Positions 50,696-59,878 of a stretch of 64,000 bases of DNA are shown piece after piece; position 1 is the first letter of the stretch; every line of letters starts with the position of its first letter. The DNA lies in contig JACQAL010000004.1 in the NCBI GenBank assembly GCA_016195025.1, positions 1-64,000 of the forward strand. The letters are read 5' to 3'. This DNA comes from Bacteroidota bacterium (GTDB lineage: Bacteria; Bacteroidota; Bacteroidia; Palsa-948). Under the pieces are notes generated by a model. That model did no database searches and was not told where the DNA came from. It saw nothing but the letters and a program-made list of their open reading frames with translations. The translations under genes and the position numbers were made by a program.

Positions 50696-52741
50696 ATGAG
50701 AAAAAAAAATAAAAATAAAAAAGTCCATCAACCATCAACCATCAACCATCAACCATCGTATCGGTGGGCTTACATTTTTCTTTTCCTTCTCGCCTGCGGG
50801 CTTTACATCAACACGCTCAATCATGAATTTGCTTTTGACGACTCGGTTGTCATCACCGGAAATAAATATACCAAGGAAGGTTTCGCAGGAATAAAAACGC
50901 TCGCCACCAAAGATTTGTTCTATGGAATTTACGGCAACGCGCTTGACCTGGAAGGCGGGCGGTGGAGGCCTTTAACTTTAATCATGTTCGCCATCGAATA
51001 TCATTTCTTTGGCGACAATGCACATCCGTATCACTTCATAAATATTCTTCTCTATGGAATTACTGCAATGGTTTTATTTATGACGCTCGGAGAAATTTTC
51101 CCGAAGAATAAATTACTTGCTTTTCTTGCCACACTTTTATTTATCGCTCATCCCATCCACACGGAAGTTGTGGCAAACATCAAGAGCCGGGATGAAATTG
51201 TTTCGTTTCTTTTTCTTTGCCTGACACTTTTTTTTCTTTTTCGTTACGCACGCATCTCTCCCCCTAACGGGGGGAGCAGGAGGGGGGCTCTTATTTTCTA
51301 CGGAGCGCTTTGCTATTTCACCGCACTTCTTTCAAAAGAAAACGGAATCACTTTCATCGCCATTATTCCGCTGGCGCTGTTTTGCTTTGCAGGAAAAAAT
51401 AGTAAGCAAAGTTTACTGCTCTCCATTCCATTTTTTATTACAGCAGGAATTTATCTTGCTCTGCGAACTCATTTTGTCGGCATGATTGGCGACCGCGTGA
51501 GCAATGATTTAACCGATAACCCTTTCATGAAAGTAAATTTTCCTGCTCTGCCCATGCAAATTCCTTTCCCGGAAAAGTTCGCCACCGTTTGCTGGATTCT
51601 TCTGAAGTATCTCCTGCTCCTGATTTTTCCTCATCCGCTCACTTCCGATTATGCGTTCAATGAAATTCCCGCTATCAGTTTATCAAACCCGAAAGCAATC
51701 ATTTCCATTTTAATTTATGCCGGATTATTTTTTTACGCAGTGAAAATTTTAATTGCAAAGTTTAAAGCCCCAAGTTTAGAAGCATCAACCATCAGCCCTG
51801 CCTTGCCGGCAGGCAGGCATCAACCATTAACCATTAACCATATTTTCTCCTTTGCCATTCTCTTTCACATTATAACCATTTCCATCGTTTCAAATTTATT
51901 TTTCCTGATTGGCACAAATATGGGCGAACGGTTTGCTTATATAACTTCTTTGGGATTTTGCCTTGCGCTTGCTGCCGTTCTGCTGCGAATTACGAACATA
52001 ACGAATTACGAATTACGAAAAGATATTTTCAGAAATACAAAACTGATGATTCCTCTTGCACTAATTATTATTCCATATTCGATAAAAACAATTTCACGCA
52101 ATCCTGTCTGGAAAAATAATGAAGCGCTTTTCACTGCCGATGTAAAAACCAGCACCAACAGCGCCAACGCGCATTACTATTTTGCAAACACTGTTTTCAC
52201 TTCTCACATGGAAGATGCGCCTTCGCCCAAGCGCGATTCCATTTTTGCGCTGGCGAAAAAAGAATTTACAAGAGCCATGCAAATAAATCCGTACTTCCAT
52301 TATTGCTATTACAATATCGGGCTCATCTGGGAAAAAAGCGGAGCGCCCGATTCTGCCATTGCTTACCAGCAAAAAGTTATTTCGCTCAAGCCGGAAAACA
52401 CCATGGCGCAGTACATGGCAAAGGGCGCGCTGGGTTTGGTATATGGAAAATTAAAAGGCGATGTGGACAAAGCAATTCCCCTGCTGAAAGAAGCGCTTGC
52501 CAACAAACCCGATGACGAAGGGTATCACGAAAATTTAGGAATATGCTACGCAATGAAAAAGGACTATGACAATTCAATCAATGAATTTGAGAAAGCGCTG
52601 AAACTAAAATCAGAATTCAAAAAAGAAGATGCGCGCATATTCATGAACCTTGCCCTGAGTTGGCAGAACAAAGGCAATAAAGAAAAAGCCGGTGAGAATT
52701 TTCAGAAAGCATTTCAACTGGACCCTTCGCTGAAGAAATAA
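50696..52741 (+). CDS. TMTC-like membrane protein with TPR repeats
   Basis: The ATG at 50696 is preferred over an upstream TTG. About ten membrane helices (IFLFLLACGLYINTL, AFLATLLFIAHPIHTEVVAN, ...) precede a DUF1736-type GRWRPLTLIMFAIEYHFFGD, and the HPIHTEVV motif is typical of TMTC O-mannosyltransferase relatives. The C-terminal ~170 residues form three to four TPR units (AHYYFANTVFTSH, YCYYNIGLIWEKSGAPDSAI, PDDEGYHENLGICYAMKKDY). Four different repeats are inserted in frame: VHQPSTINHQPS, ISPPNGGSRRGALI, STISPALPAGRHQPLTINH and ITNITNYELRKD. A role in protein glycosylation is inferred from the family. Confidence 0.75.
   Translation: MRKKNKNKKVHQPSTINHQPSYRWAYIFLFLLACGLYINTLNHEFAFDDSVVITGNKYTKEGFAGIKTLATKDLFYGIYGNALDLEGGRWRPLTLIMFAIEYHFFGDNAHPYHFINILLYGITAMVLFMTLGEIFPKNKLLAFLATLLFIAHPIHTEVVANIKSRDEIVSFLFLCLTLFFLFRYARISPPNGGSRRGALIFYGALCYFTALLSKENGITFIAIIPLALFCFAGKNSKQSLLLSIPFFITAGIYLALRTHFVGMIGDRVSNDLTDNPFMKVNFPALPMQIPFPEKFATVCWILLKYLLLLIFPHPLTSDYAFNEIPAISLSNPKAIISILIYAGLFFYAVKILIAKFKAPSLEASTISPALPAGRHQPLTINHIFSFAILFHIITISIVSNLFFLIGTNMGERFAYITSLGFCLALAAVLLRITNITNYELRKDIFRNTKLMIPLALIIIPYSIKTISRNPVWKNNEALFTADVKTSTNSANAHYYFANTVFTSHMEDAPSPKRDSIFALAKKEFTRAMQINPYFHYCYYNIGLIWEKSGAPDSAIAYQQKVISLKPENTMAQYMAKGALGLVYGKLKGDVDKAIPLLKEALANKPDDEGYHENLGICYAMKKDYDNSINEFEKALKLKSEFKKEDARIFMNLALSWQNKGNKEKAGENFQKAFQLDPSLKK
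50725..50757. repeat. CAACCAT word repeat in coding frame
   Basis: CCATCAACCATCAACCATCA is repeated about four times and is read in frame as QPSTINHQPS in the cytosolic N-terminus of the TMTC-like protein. The same word in reverse complement dominates the intergenic tract at 9068-9300. Confidence 0.6.
51253..51290. repeat. In-frame palindrome read as PPNGGSRRGA
   Basis: CTCCCCCTAACGGGGGGAG is an almost perfect hairpin placed in a loop after a membrane helix of the TMTC-like protein. It belongs to the same class as the palindrome in the T9SS beta-helix gene. Confidence 0.6.
51783..51840. repeat. In-frame GC palindrome plus CCATTAA words
   Basis: CTGCCTTGCCGGCAGGCAGG (about 51798-51817) is a copy of the panC-panD palindrome. 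It is nested inside CATCAACCATCA and CCATTAACCATTAACCAT words. The whole insert is read as STISPALPAGRHQPLTINH. Confidence 0.6.
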
Positions 52742-52742
52742 G

Positions 52743-54275
52743 TTATTTGCTGATTATAATTTTTCTTACTGCTGTTCCCTCTTTGGTTTTGAGTTGAAGG
52801 AAATAGATTCCGCTTGGGGCATTCAAATCAATATTAAAAGTTTCGTGTTCAAAGTTTAAGGTTTTAATTTTTTTCCCAAATACATTGAAAACCTCTGCCT
52901 TTCCAACATTGAACTTTAAACATTGAACTGTAAATATTCCATCAGGCGAGGGATTCGGATACACATTAATAACACCTTCTTGCGTAAGTTCATTAATACC
53001 GTTTGAAAAACAAAGCGTGGTTTCAACTCCACCGCTGCTGGTTTGCGTGGCGGGATTTCCCATCACTCCTCCCGATGAAACCTGCGTGGCAGGAGTTGTT
53101 ACAATAGTATTGGGTGTGGTTACTATGGGGAAAGAGGTTGTTTGATTACAAGCAGTATTACCATTTAAATCTGTTCTTACACAATACATATCTACAAATC
53201 CTGGTCCAAAAGTCCACGAAGAACCAACGATAATGTATCCATCACTTAGTTGTTCAAATGACCGACCAATATCCCCATTCGTACCACCAAAAGTTTTTGA
53301 CCATTGTAAAACTCCATCTGAAGAAGTCTTCATTAAACCAATGTCAAATGCACCAGAACCAAAACTAGTATTGCCTGCAATAATAAATCCTCCATCGGTA
53401 GTTTGCTTTATTGCATATCCTTCACCATTCTGATAACTTTTTGACCACTGTAAATTTCCATTAGAATATGTTTTGATTAAATAAATATTATTGCCCGCAC
53501 TAAAACTATTTGTTTCACCAATAATAATATATCCTCCGTCATTTGTTTCCTGCACTGACGATCCAACATCATCACCTGTGCCGCCAAAAGTTTTCGACCA
53601 TTGTAAAGTACCATCTGAAGCTGCTTTTACAAGATAAATATCACTTTTCCCAGCTCCAAAACTATACGTCCTTCCGCTAAGAATAAATCCCCCATCATTA
53701 GTTTGCGACATGTAAAAAACATCTTCACTCCATGTTCCTCCGTAAGTTTTTGTCCACTGCAGATTGCCATCCGAATAAGTTTTTATTAAATAAAAATGAT
53801 TGTTGATTCCAGAACCTGCTACTATGTATCCTCCATCATTTGTTTGATGAACAGAATATCCTAAATCATTACCCGTTCCTCCATAAGTTTTTGACCATTG
53901 CAAATTACCAATTGAATCAATTTTTATTAAATAAGCATCGCTTTTTCCAGCACCAAAACTTTCTGTTGAGCCACTCACAATAAATCCGCCATCAGCAGTT
54001 TTTTTGATATCATAACCTCTATCTTCATTTCCTCCACCAAACGTTTTAGTCCATTTTAAAACACCATTTGAATCAGTTTTGAGAATTCCAATATCATGTG
54101 TGCCACCTGCGCCAAAACTTGTTGTTCCACAAATAATAAAACCACTATCACTAGTTTGTAGAACAGTGCTCGCCCAATCACTTGCTAAACTACCATAAGT
54201 TTTTTGAAATTTAACTTGCGCTTCTGTTTCATCCGCAACAATGAAAAGAAAAAGGAAAGGAAAAAGAATTTTCAT
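52743..54275 (-). CDS. T9SS-secreted beta-propeller protein with repeated TYGG motif
   Basis: The 510-residue protein has a signal peptide (ILFPFLFLFIVADETEA) and about seven repeats of ~50 residues with TYGGTGNDLGYSVHQTNDGG, YIVAGSG and LQWSKTFGGTGDDVG motifs, i.e. an SBBP/delta-60-like beta-propeller. A linker of TTP/SSGG repeats leads to a type A T9SS sorting domain (INVYPNPSPDGIFTVQ ... GIYFLQLKTKEGTAVRKIII). It is exported to the cell surface or medium; function beyond binding is unknown. Several coding words (TTCAATGTTTAAAGTTCAAT) suggest repeats inserted in the sorting domain. The gene is AT-rich. Confidence 0.78.
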   Translation of the reverse strand: MKILFPFLFLFIVADETEAQVKFQKTYGSLASDWASTVLQTSDSGFIICGTTSFGAGGTHDIGILKTDSNGVLKWTKTFGGGNEDRGYDIKKTADGGFIVSGSTESFGAGKSDAYLIKIDSIGNLQWSKTYGGTGNDLGYSVHQTNDGGYIVAGSGINNHFYLIKTYSDGNLQWTKTYGGTWSEDVFYMSQTNDGGFILSGRTYSFGAGKSDIYLVKAASDGTLQWSKTFGGTGDDVGSSVQETNDGGYIIIGETNSFSAGNNIYLIKTYSNGNLQWSKSYQNGEGYAIKQTTDGGFIIAGNTSFGSGAFDIGLMKTSSDGVLQWSKTFGGTNGDIGRSFEQLSDGYIIVGSSWTFGPGFVDMYCVRTDLNGNTACNQTTSFPIVTTPNTIVTTPATQVSSGGVMGNPATQTSSGGVETTLCFSNGINELTQEGVINVYPNPSPDGIFTVQCLKFNVGKAEVFNVFGKKIKTLNFEHETFNIDLNAPSGIYFLQLKTKEGTAVRKIIISK

Positions 54276-54320
54276 TCATAAATATATTTTACAAACGTCT
54301 TATTTAACCATCCCCATTCG

Positions 54321-54770
54321 CTACTTCTTCCCCGGCTTTGCTTTCAGGTTGCCGGTAAAAGAATACTCAATGGTCTTTCCTTTTTTGGTGGTGATTACGG
54401 CAGTGCCTTCAATGCTCTCACCGCTCACGGTGCCATCCCATTTCACTTCATCGCCATCGGGGTTTTTGCTGGAAGATTGAAACGTGGCATCCTTGCTGGA
54501 TGAAGAAGAATCAACCGAAACAGTATAAGCCGCAGCGGGAAGTTTATTCTCTGAAGTCATGAACTTCGAATTCAACTTCTCTCCTTTGAAACTGATTTCA
54601 TCGGCAATGGGTTTGGGTTTTTTGGCGCTGGTTTCGGTGAATTCAACGGTGAAAACTTTATTCACCAGCACTTTGTCTTTTTCTTTTTTGGGCGCGGCTT
54701 CTTTTTTCTGCGCAAAAGAAGCAATGCTTGCAAAGGCAAGCGCGGCAACGATTAAAATTTTTGTTTTCAT
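54321..54770 (-). CDS. Unknown secreted protein
   Basis: The 149-residue protein has a signal peptide (KTKILIVAALAFASIASFAQ), a charged stretch KKEAAPKKEKDK, then a beta-rich domain (VFTVEFTETSAKKPKPIADE, ISFKGEKLNSKFMTSENKLP, YTVSVDSSSSSKDATFQSSS, VKWDGTVSGESIEGTAVITT). The pattern resembles a lipocalin-like or YceI-like small barrel, but no family is assigned. It is divergent from the beta-helix gene at 54855. Confidence 0.5.
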   Translation of the reverse strand: MKTKILIVAALAFASIASFAQKKEAAPKKEKDKVLVNKVFTVEFTETSAKKPKPIADEISFKGEKLNSKFMTSENKLPAAAYTVSVDSSSSSKDATFQSSSKNPDGDEVKWDGTVSGESIEGTAVITTKKGKTIEYSFTGNLKAKPGKK

Positions 54771-54823
54771 ATTGAGTAGGATTTTTAGGTGGCGGAATTG
54801 TTTTACTCAAATGTAAAAAAAAT

Positions 54824-54831
54824 TATATTTG
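54824..54831 (+). promoter_or_regulatory. -7 box of the beta-helix gene
   Basis: TATATTTG matches TAnnTTTG; an upstream TTG near 54798 is ~23 bp away. The expected transcript start precedes the ATG at 54855 by about 15 bases. Confidence 0.5.
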
Positions 54832-54854
54832 TATTCTTCATTAATTATCATCCG

Positions 54855-55873
54855 ATGAAAAAATTCTACTTTCTTCTTATCTGTCTTTCTCCTTTTTTCG
54901 GAAAGGCAACTGTAATCACCGTGAGCAATGCCGCCAACAGTCCGGGGCAATTCACCAATCTTCAAACGGCAATTAACAGCGCGGCAGTGGGCGATACGCT
55001 TTACGTGCACGGGGGCGGAACTTCCTACGGAAACATCAACATCAAGAAACGCCTCACGCTCATTGGCACGGGGCATAATCCGCAAAAGGCAAATCCTGCG
55101 GTGGCGCAGTTCGGCATTGTGCAGCTCGATTCGCTTTCGAATGCTTCGGGCGCATCGGGAACAAAAATAATCGGCTTCAAACTGAACGAAGTGCTCGGCT
55201 ATTCGGGCGGAACAAAAAATGTTCTGGTGAGCCGGAATTATTTCACTTCTTCGAGCGCGGCAAAAATTAATGTTACCGGCAGCGGCTGGACGATTGAAAA
55301 TAATATTATCAATCCCACTTCGGTAACGGTGAACAACAAAGCGAACATTGTGATTCGAAATAATATTTTCAACGCGAGCACCATCACCATTTCCACCTCC
55401 TCCACTGTTGTAATCACAAACAATATTTTTTTCCAGACCTCCACCGCGAGCGCATTCACCAACGTGAGCAACGCGCTTATCACGAATAATATTTTCAGCG
55501 GCTCCACTCCGCACGGAACCAATGTGAATGCGAATGTGTTTGACAACAACATCACCTACCAAACCGCGAATGACAGCATTCCGTTCGGCACAAATACCGG
55601 CACCGGAAATTTTATTTCGCAGAATCCGCAGTATGTGAATGCGCCTTCGAATACATTTAATTACTCCTATGATTATTCGCTGGCGGCAACTTCTCCGGGA
55701 AAAAATGCGGGCACAGACGGAACCGACATCGGAGTGTTTGGCGGGCCCAGCCCTTCCCCGATTTAACCGGTTCTCCTGCCATTCCGCAGATTAAATCAAT
55801 GACTATTCTGAACCCCATGATTCCGGTGGGAGATAGTTTGCACGTGATTCTGAAAGCGAAAAAACAGAATTAA
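54855..55873 (+). pseudogene. Right-handed beta-helix protein with a C-terminal frameshift
   Basis: The ATG at 54855 starts a signal peptide (KKFYFLLICLSPFFGKA) and a pectate-lyase-like helix with rows of NNIF (IENNIINPTS, IRNNIFNAST, ITNNIFFQTS, ITNNIFSGST). The frame stops at 55764-55766 after GVFGGPSPSPI. One frame away, the sequence continues as PFPDLTGSPAIPQIKSMTIL, then NPMIPVGDSLHVILKAKKQN to a TAA at 55871. This is the usual end of the family, so one base seems to be missing in the C-run at about 55750. It may be a true mutation or an assembly error. If read correctly the protein has ~339 residues. Confidence 0.65.
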
Positions 55874-55904
55874 GTTTTCATTACTCATTATTCAAAAAAG
55901 AAGA

Positions 55905-57421
55905 ATGAAAAAAACTTTCTCTATATTATTTATTGCGTTTGCATTCTGGATTATTTCTTCTGCTGGTTTGTTTTCGCAGTCAATTGATTCTGCCGAATAT
56001 TTTTTTGATGCCGACCCGGGAGTAACGAAAGGATTTCCGCTCAGCATTACGCCCGGAGATTCTTTGCTCGACAGTGTGTATATAAATGTAAACGGATTGA
56101 ATGCGGTTTCCATTCAGTTTTTTTCCGCTTCCGCGATACGAATGGCGTATGGAGTTTATACGAAGGCGACCGGTTTTATATTTACGATACGCTCGCTGCC
56201 GTTGCAAAGTTTGATTCATTGCAGGGAGAATATTTTTTCGATGCCGACCCGGGAGTGAAAAACGGATTTGCTTATTCCAATTCTCCTGCTGATTCTATTT
56301 ACGACACGCTTTTCATTTCCACTGCCGGCTTGAATTCCTGCTTCCATACTATTTTCTTCCGCGCGAAAGACAGCAATAACATCTGGAGTTTATACGAAGG
56401 CGGAAGTTTTTATTTATCCGACACAGTGCTGCAAACAAACACGTCTTCTTACTTCCTTGCCGCAGGAGAATATTTTTACGATGCCGACCCGGGAATCGGA
56501 AAAGGAATTCCGCTTCCGGCTTTTTCTCCGGCTGACAGCATTCTGCTCACCGATTCTTTGCCTACTGCTCCGCTCACTGCGGGCATGCATCATTTATTTC
56601 TCCGCGTACGCGACAGCATGAACGTTTGGAGTTTGTACGAAGGACAAGCGTTTGTCATCTGCAATTTTATTCCGGTTGCCGATTTTTCTGCCGACACGGT
56701 TTGCCAGAATTCTCCTATGAGTTTCACCGACCTTTCTTCGAATCTTGATACCACTGCAAATTATACTTACTCATGGGATTTTAACAGCGATGGAATCACA
56801 GATGACACAACGAAAGGAAACACCACGCATATTTTTTCTACTCCGGGAACGCACACCGTAACACTCATTGTAAATAATACAAGCGGCTGCATTGACACGG
56901 TGAAAAAAGTTGTGCTCGTAGATTCGCTTCCAATAGTTACACTGGTTCTGCCGGTTGACACGCTTTGCAAACTTGATACGCTGGTTCTTTCGGGCGGAAA
57001 TCCTGCCGGAGGAATTTATTCCGGTCCCGGAGTTTATAGCGGAATTTTTTATACCGACAGCACTTCCACGGGAAATAAAATTATCACCTACACGTATACC
57101 AACAGCGATTCATGCACCGCATCGGCAACGGCAATCATTCACGTGAATCCGTGCACGGGCATCAATGAGTTGAACGTTTCAGGTTTCGGGTTTCAGGTAT
57201 ATCCTAATCCATCGGGCGGAATATTCAGCATTCAATGCTCAATGTTTAAAGATGTGCAGATAAAAATTTCTGATGCGATTGGGAAAATTATTCTTGAAAA
57301 GAAATTAAATTCAGAAAAGGAAATAGTAAATATGAGCGAAGTGCCGGCCGGAATTTATTTCTTAAAACTTTTCTCCGAAGGGAAAGTTCTTGGTACAGGA
57401 AAATTAATCATCACCGATTAA
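55905..57421 (+). pseudogene. T9SS protein with DADPG repeats and PKD domain, split by a frameshift
   Basis: Two overlapping frames (55905-56258 and 56219-57421) form one gene. The first has a signal peptide (FSILFIAFAFWIISSAGLFS) and the repeat SAEYFFDADPGVTKGFPL; after IQFF it leaves frame. With one extra T in the run at 56118-56124 the sequence reads FRFRDTNGVWSLYEGDRFYI and joins the second part. That part has two more EYFFDADPG/EYFYDADPG repeats (~80 residues), a PKD domain (YTYSWDFNSDGITDD ... GTHTVTLIV) and a type A T9SS sorting domain (FQVYPNPSGGIFSIQC ... GIYFLKLFSEGKVLGTGKLI). About 505 residues if intact. A surface adhesin-like role is plausible. Confidence 0.7.
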
Positions 57422-58500
57422 ACGAACCGTTCACCCTTTTTCAGTTTCACATCATTTACAAAATCGCGGATACGCTGCTCGTCCTGCTTTTTGCAAATCA
57501 GAATTATATCGTCCGATTCCACAATGATATAATCCTGCAAGCCCTCAATCACCGCCAGTTTATCTTTCGAAATATGAACGATGCAGTTTTTGCTGTCATA
57601 CATCATTACATTTTTCCCCACAATTGCATTTTGTTTTTCATCCTTGTTACTATGATTGTAAAGCGAGCCGTACGTTCCCAAATCGCTCCAGCCGATTAAG
57701 GAAGAGCGCACGTAAACATTATCGGCTTTTTCAAGAACTCCATAGTCAATGGAAATATTTTTGCATGCGGCATACGCATTTTTAATTCCTTCTTCTTCTT
57801 TTGAAGAAGTATATTTCACGGCTGAAAAAGTTTCTGCTATTTCAGGAAGATATTTTTCAAATGCTTTCACAATGCTTTTTGCCGACCAGATAAAAATTCC
57901 CGCGTTCCACAAAAAATCTCCGCTCTGCAGAAAAAATTTTGCCATCTCGCTGTCGGGTTTCTCCGTAAATGTTTTTACTTTTTTAATCCGCATGTCTTTT
58001 TCTTTCACGGGAGATTCTATAAATTGAATGTAGCCGTAACCGGTATCGGGCCTCGTAGGGCGAATGCCCAGCGTAATCAAACAATCTTCTGCCTTCGCCT
58101 TGCGGAAACAGGATTTGATTGCCTTCACAAAAGTATTTTCCTTCGTGATAAGATGGTCGGAAGGGGCAGCAACCATGATTGCTTTTTTATTCTTCGAAAA
58201 AATTTTGTACGAAGCGTAGGCAATGCAGGGCGCAGTATTTTTTCGCGCGGGCTCGCAAAGAAGATTTTCAAATTTCAGCCCGGGAAGTTGCTCCAGTACA
58301 AGCGCGCGATAAGAATCATTTGTAACGACAAAAATATTTTCCTTCGGGCAAACGGGAAGAAAACGTTCAAAGGTTTGCTGCAATAAAGTTTTTCCTGTTC
58401 CGAGTATATCAATGAACTGTTTGGGATGCGCGGTGCGGCTCATGGGCCAGAACCGGCTGCCGATTCCGCCTGCCATGATTACGCAGTAATTATTGTTCAT
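57418..58500 (-). CDS. manC: Mannose-1-phosphate guanylyltransferase (GMP type)
   Basis: The 360-residue enzyme starts with the nucleotidyltransferase motif MAGGIGSRFWPMSRTAHPKQ and has VAAPSDHLI and the FTEKPDSEMAKFFLQSGDFLWNAGI block that ends with the sugar-binding FLWNAG. It makes GDP-mannose from mannose-1-phosphate and GTP, the donor for surface glycans. It lacks the phosphomannose isomerase domain, so it is monofunctional. The stop overlaps the end of the T9SS gene convergent with it. No other GDP-mannose genes are in the window. Confidence 0.9.
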   Translation of the reverse strand: MNNNYCVIMAGGIGSRFWPMSRTAHPKQFIDILGTGKTLLQQTFERFLPVCPKENIFVVTNDSYRALVLEQLPGLKFENLLCEPARKNTAPCIAYASYKIFSKNKKAIMVAAPSDHLITKENTFVKAIKSCFRKAKAEDCLITLGIRPTRPDTGYGYIQFIESPVKEKDMRIKKVKTFTEKPDSEMAKFFLQSGDFLWNAGIFIWSAKSIVKAFEKYLPEIAETFSAVKYTSSKEEEGIKNAYAACKNISIDYGVLEKADNVYVRSSLIGWSDLGTYGSLYNHSNKDEKQNAIVGKNVMMYDSKNCIVHISKDKLAVIEGLQDYIIVESDDIILICKKQDEQRIRDFVNDVKLKKGERFV

Positions 58501-58518
58501 TTCCGAAAACTATTCTTC

Positions 58519-59805
58519 TTAAGAAAGTTTCTTCAGCGCATTTCTAAGATTGGAAATAATTCCATCCACATCTTCCGGCTTGCACGTGCCAACCGATAAG
58601 CGATACCAGTTTGATTCTTCCGAAGCGCCAAATGCATAAAAAGGAACCAACGCTACTTTCGCTTCATCCAAAATATATTTTGTAACATCTTTTGTGGTTG
58701 CAAGAATTTTTCCATCGGAAGTTTTTTGTCCGTGCAACGCAAACTGTACCGCAAGATAAATTGCCGCCTGCGGAGCAATGGAATCTACTTTGAATCCTTC
58801 TTTTTTCAAACTCTGAAAGCCTTTATGAAAATTTACAAGGCGCTCATTAATATTTTTTCTGATTTCAAAAAGATATTTATCCACAGCCGAATCATTCATT
58901 AAATATCTCGCAGTTGCCATTTGTTCCGGCCGCGGAGCCCACGCGCCCACATGACCGAGCATGGATTTCATTTTATCAATAATTTTTTTCGGACCCATTC
59001 CCCATCCAACTCTTACTCCGGTGGAAGCAAACGCTTTTGAAATTCCATCAACGAAAATTGTGTAGTCCTTCATTTCAGGGCGAAGTGAAACCGGGTCGAA
59101 ATGTTTTGTATTTCCCAAAGTGAGCGTCCAGTAAATCTGGTCGTACATTAAATAGAGCGGCTTGGTTCCGATTTCCCTGCGGGAATTTTCTTCGAGAATC
59201 AAATCGCAGATTTCCGCGAGTGATTCTTTTGTGAGCGTTGTACCCGTTGGATTCAAAGGAGAACAAAGTGAAATCAACGTTGCGTTCTTAACATGTTTTT
59301 TCAAATCATTTGCCGAAGGCATGAAATTGTTTTCCGGTTTTGTTTCAATCAGAATTGGTTTTGCAGAAGACAAGTGAACGTAATGATTATTATTCCACGA
59401 AGGCACCGGGAAAATCACCGTATCACCCGGGTCAAGAATGGTTTTGTAAATCGCATAAATAATCGGGCGCGCACCGCAGGCAATAATTACATTTTCAGTT
59501 TTAAAATTGAAACCGTGCAGGCGGTTCAGGAAATGGCAAACTGCATTGCGCAACTCTGGAACTCCTTCTGCGGGCGGATAATTTGTTTCATCGCTTTGAT
59601 ACGCAGAAATAATTTCTTTCTTCAGTTCATCTGGAATCGGAAAAATTTTGGAATTGAAATCTCCAATGGTGAGGTTGTATATTTTTTCTCCTTTCTTAAT
59701 CTTATCATTTACTTCCCATGCAAGTTTGATAATTTCAGAGCCGATGAGATTTTCCGCAATGTCGGAAACAATAAGTTCTTTTTCGAGCGTAGAAGTTGCA
59801 TTCAT
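58519..59805 (-). CDS. PLP-dependent class I/II aminotransferase
   Basis: The 428-residue protein follows fold type I: NVIIACGARPIIYAIYKTIL (cofactor binding), VIFPVPSWNNNHYVHL, LCSPLNPTGTTLTKESLAEI, YDQIYWTLTLG, and the PLP-Lys in IFVDGISKAFASTGVRVGWG. The final Arg for the substrate carboxylate lies in WYRLSVG. It is probably an aspartate/aromatic-type aminotransferase. The N-terminal ATSTLEKELIVSDIAENLIG extends before the catalytic fold. It is followed by manC on the same strand. Confidence 0.85.
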   Translation of the reverse strand: MNATSTLEKELIVSDIAENLIGSEIIKLAWEVNDKIKKGEKIYNLTIGDFNSKIFPIPDELKKEIISAYQSDETNYPPAEGVPELRNAVCHFLNRLHGFNFKTENVIIACGARPIIYAIYKTILDPGDTVIFPVPSWNNNHYVHLSSAKPILIETKPENNFMPSANDLKKHVKNATLISLCSPLNPTGTTLTKESLAEICDLILEENSRREIGTKPLYLMYDQIYWTLTLGNTKHFDPVSLRPEMKDYTIFVDGISKAFASTGVRVGWGMGPKKIIDKMKSMLGHVGAWAPRPEQMATARYLMNDSAVDKYLFEIRKNINERLVNFHKGFQSLKKEGFKVDSIAPQAAIYLAVQFALHGQKTSDGKILATTKDVTKYILDEAKVALVPFYAFGASEESNWYRLSVGTCKPEDVDGIISNLRNALKKLS

Positions 59806-59878
59806 AAAACAGATTGGTTATGTATTGCTAAAATAGAAATTATTCCCTTGCACCTCCATAGATTTTCTCCTATGAAAA

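Noticed and set aside
54807-55562. 251-residue minus-strand ORF opposite the beta-helix gene
   Set aside because: The plus strand has signal peptide and clear helix repeats; the minus frame is open due to the repetitive codons and has no sensible protein pattern.
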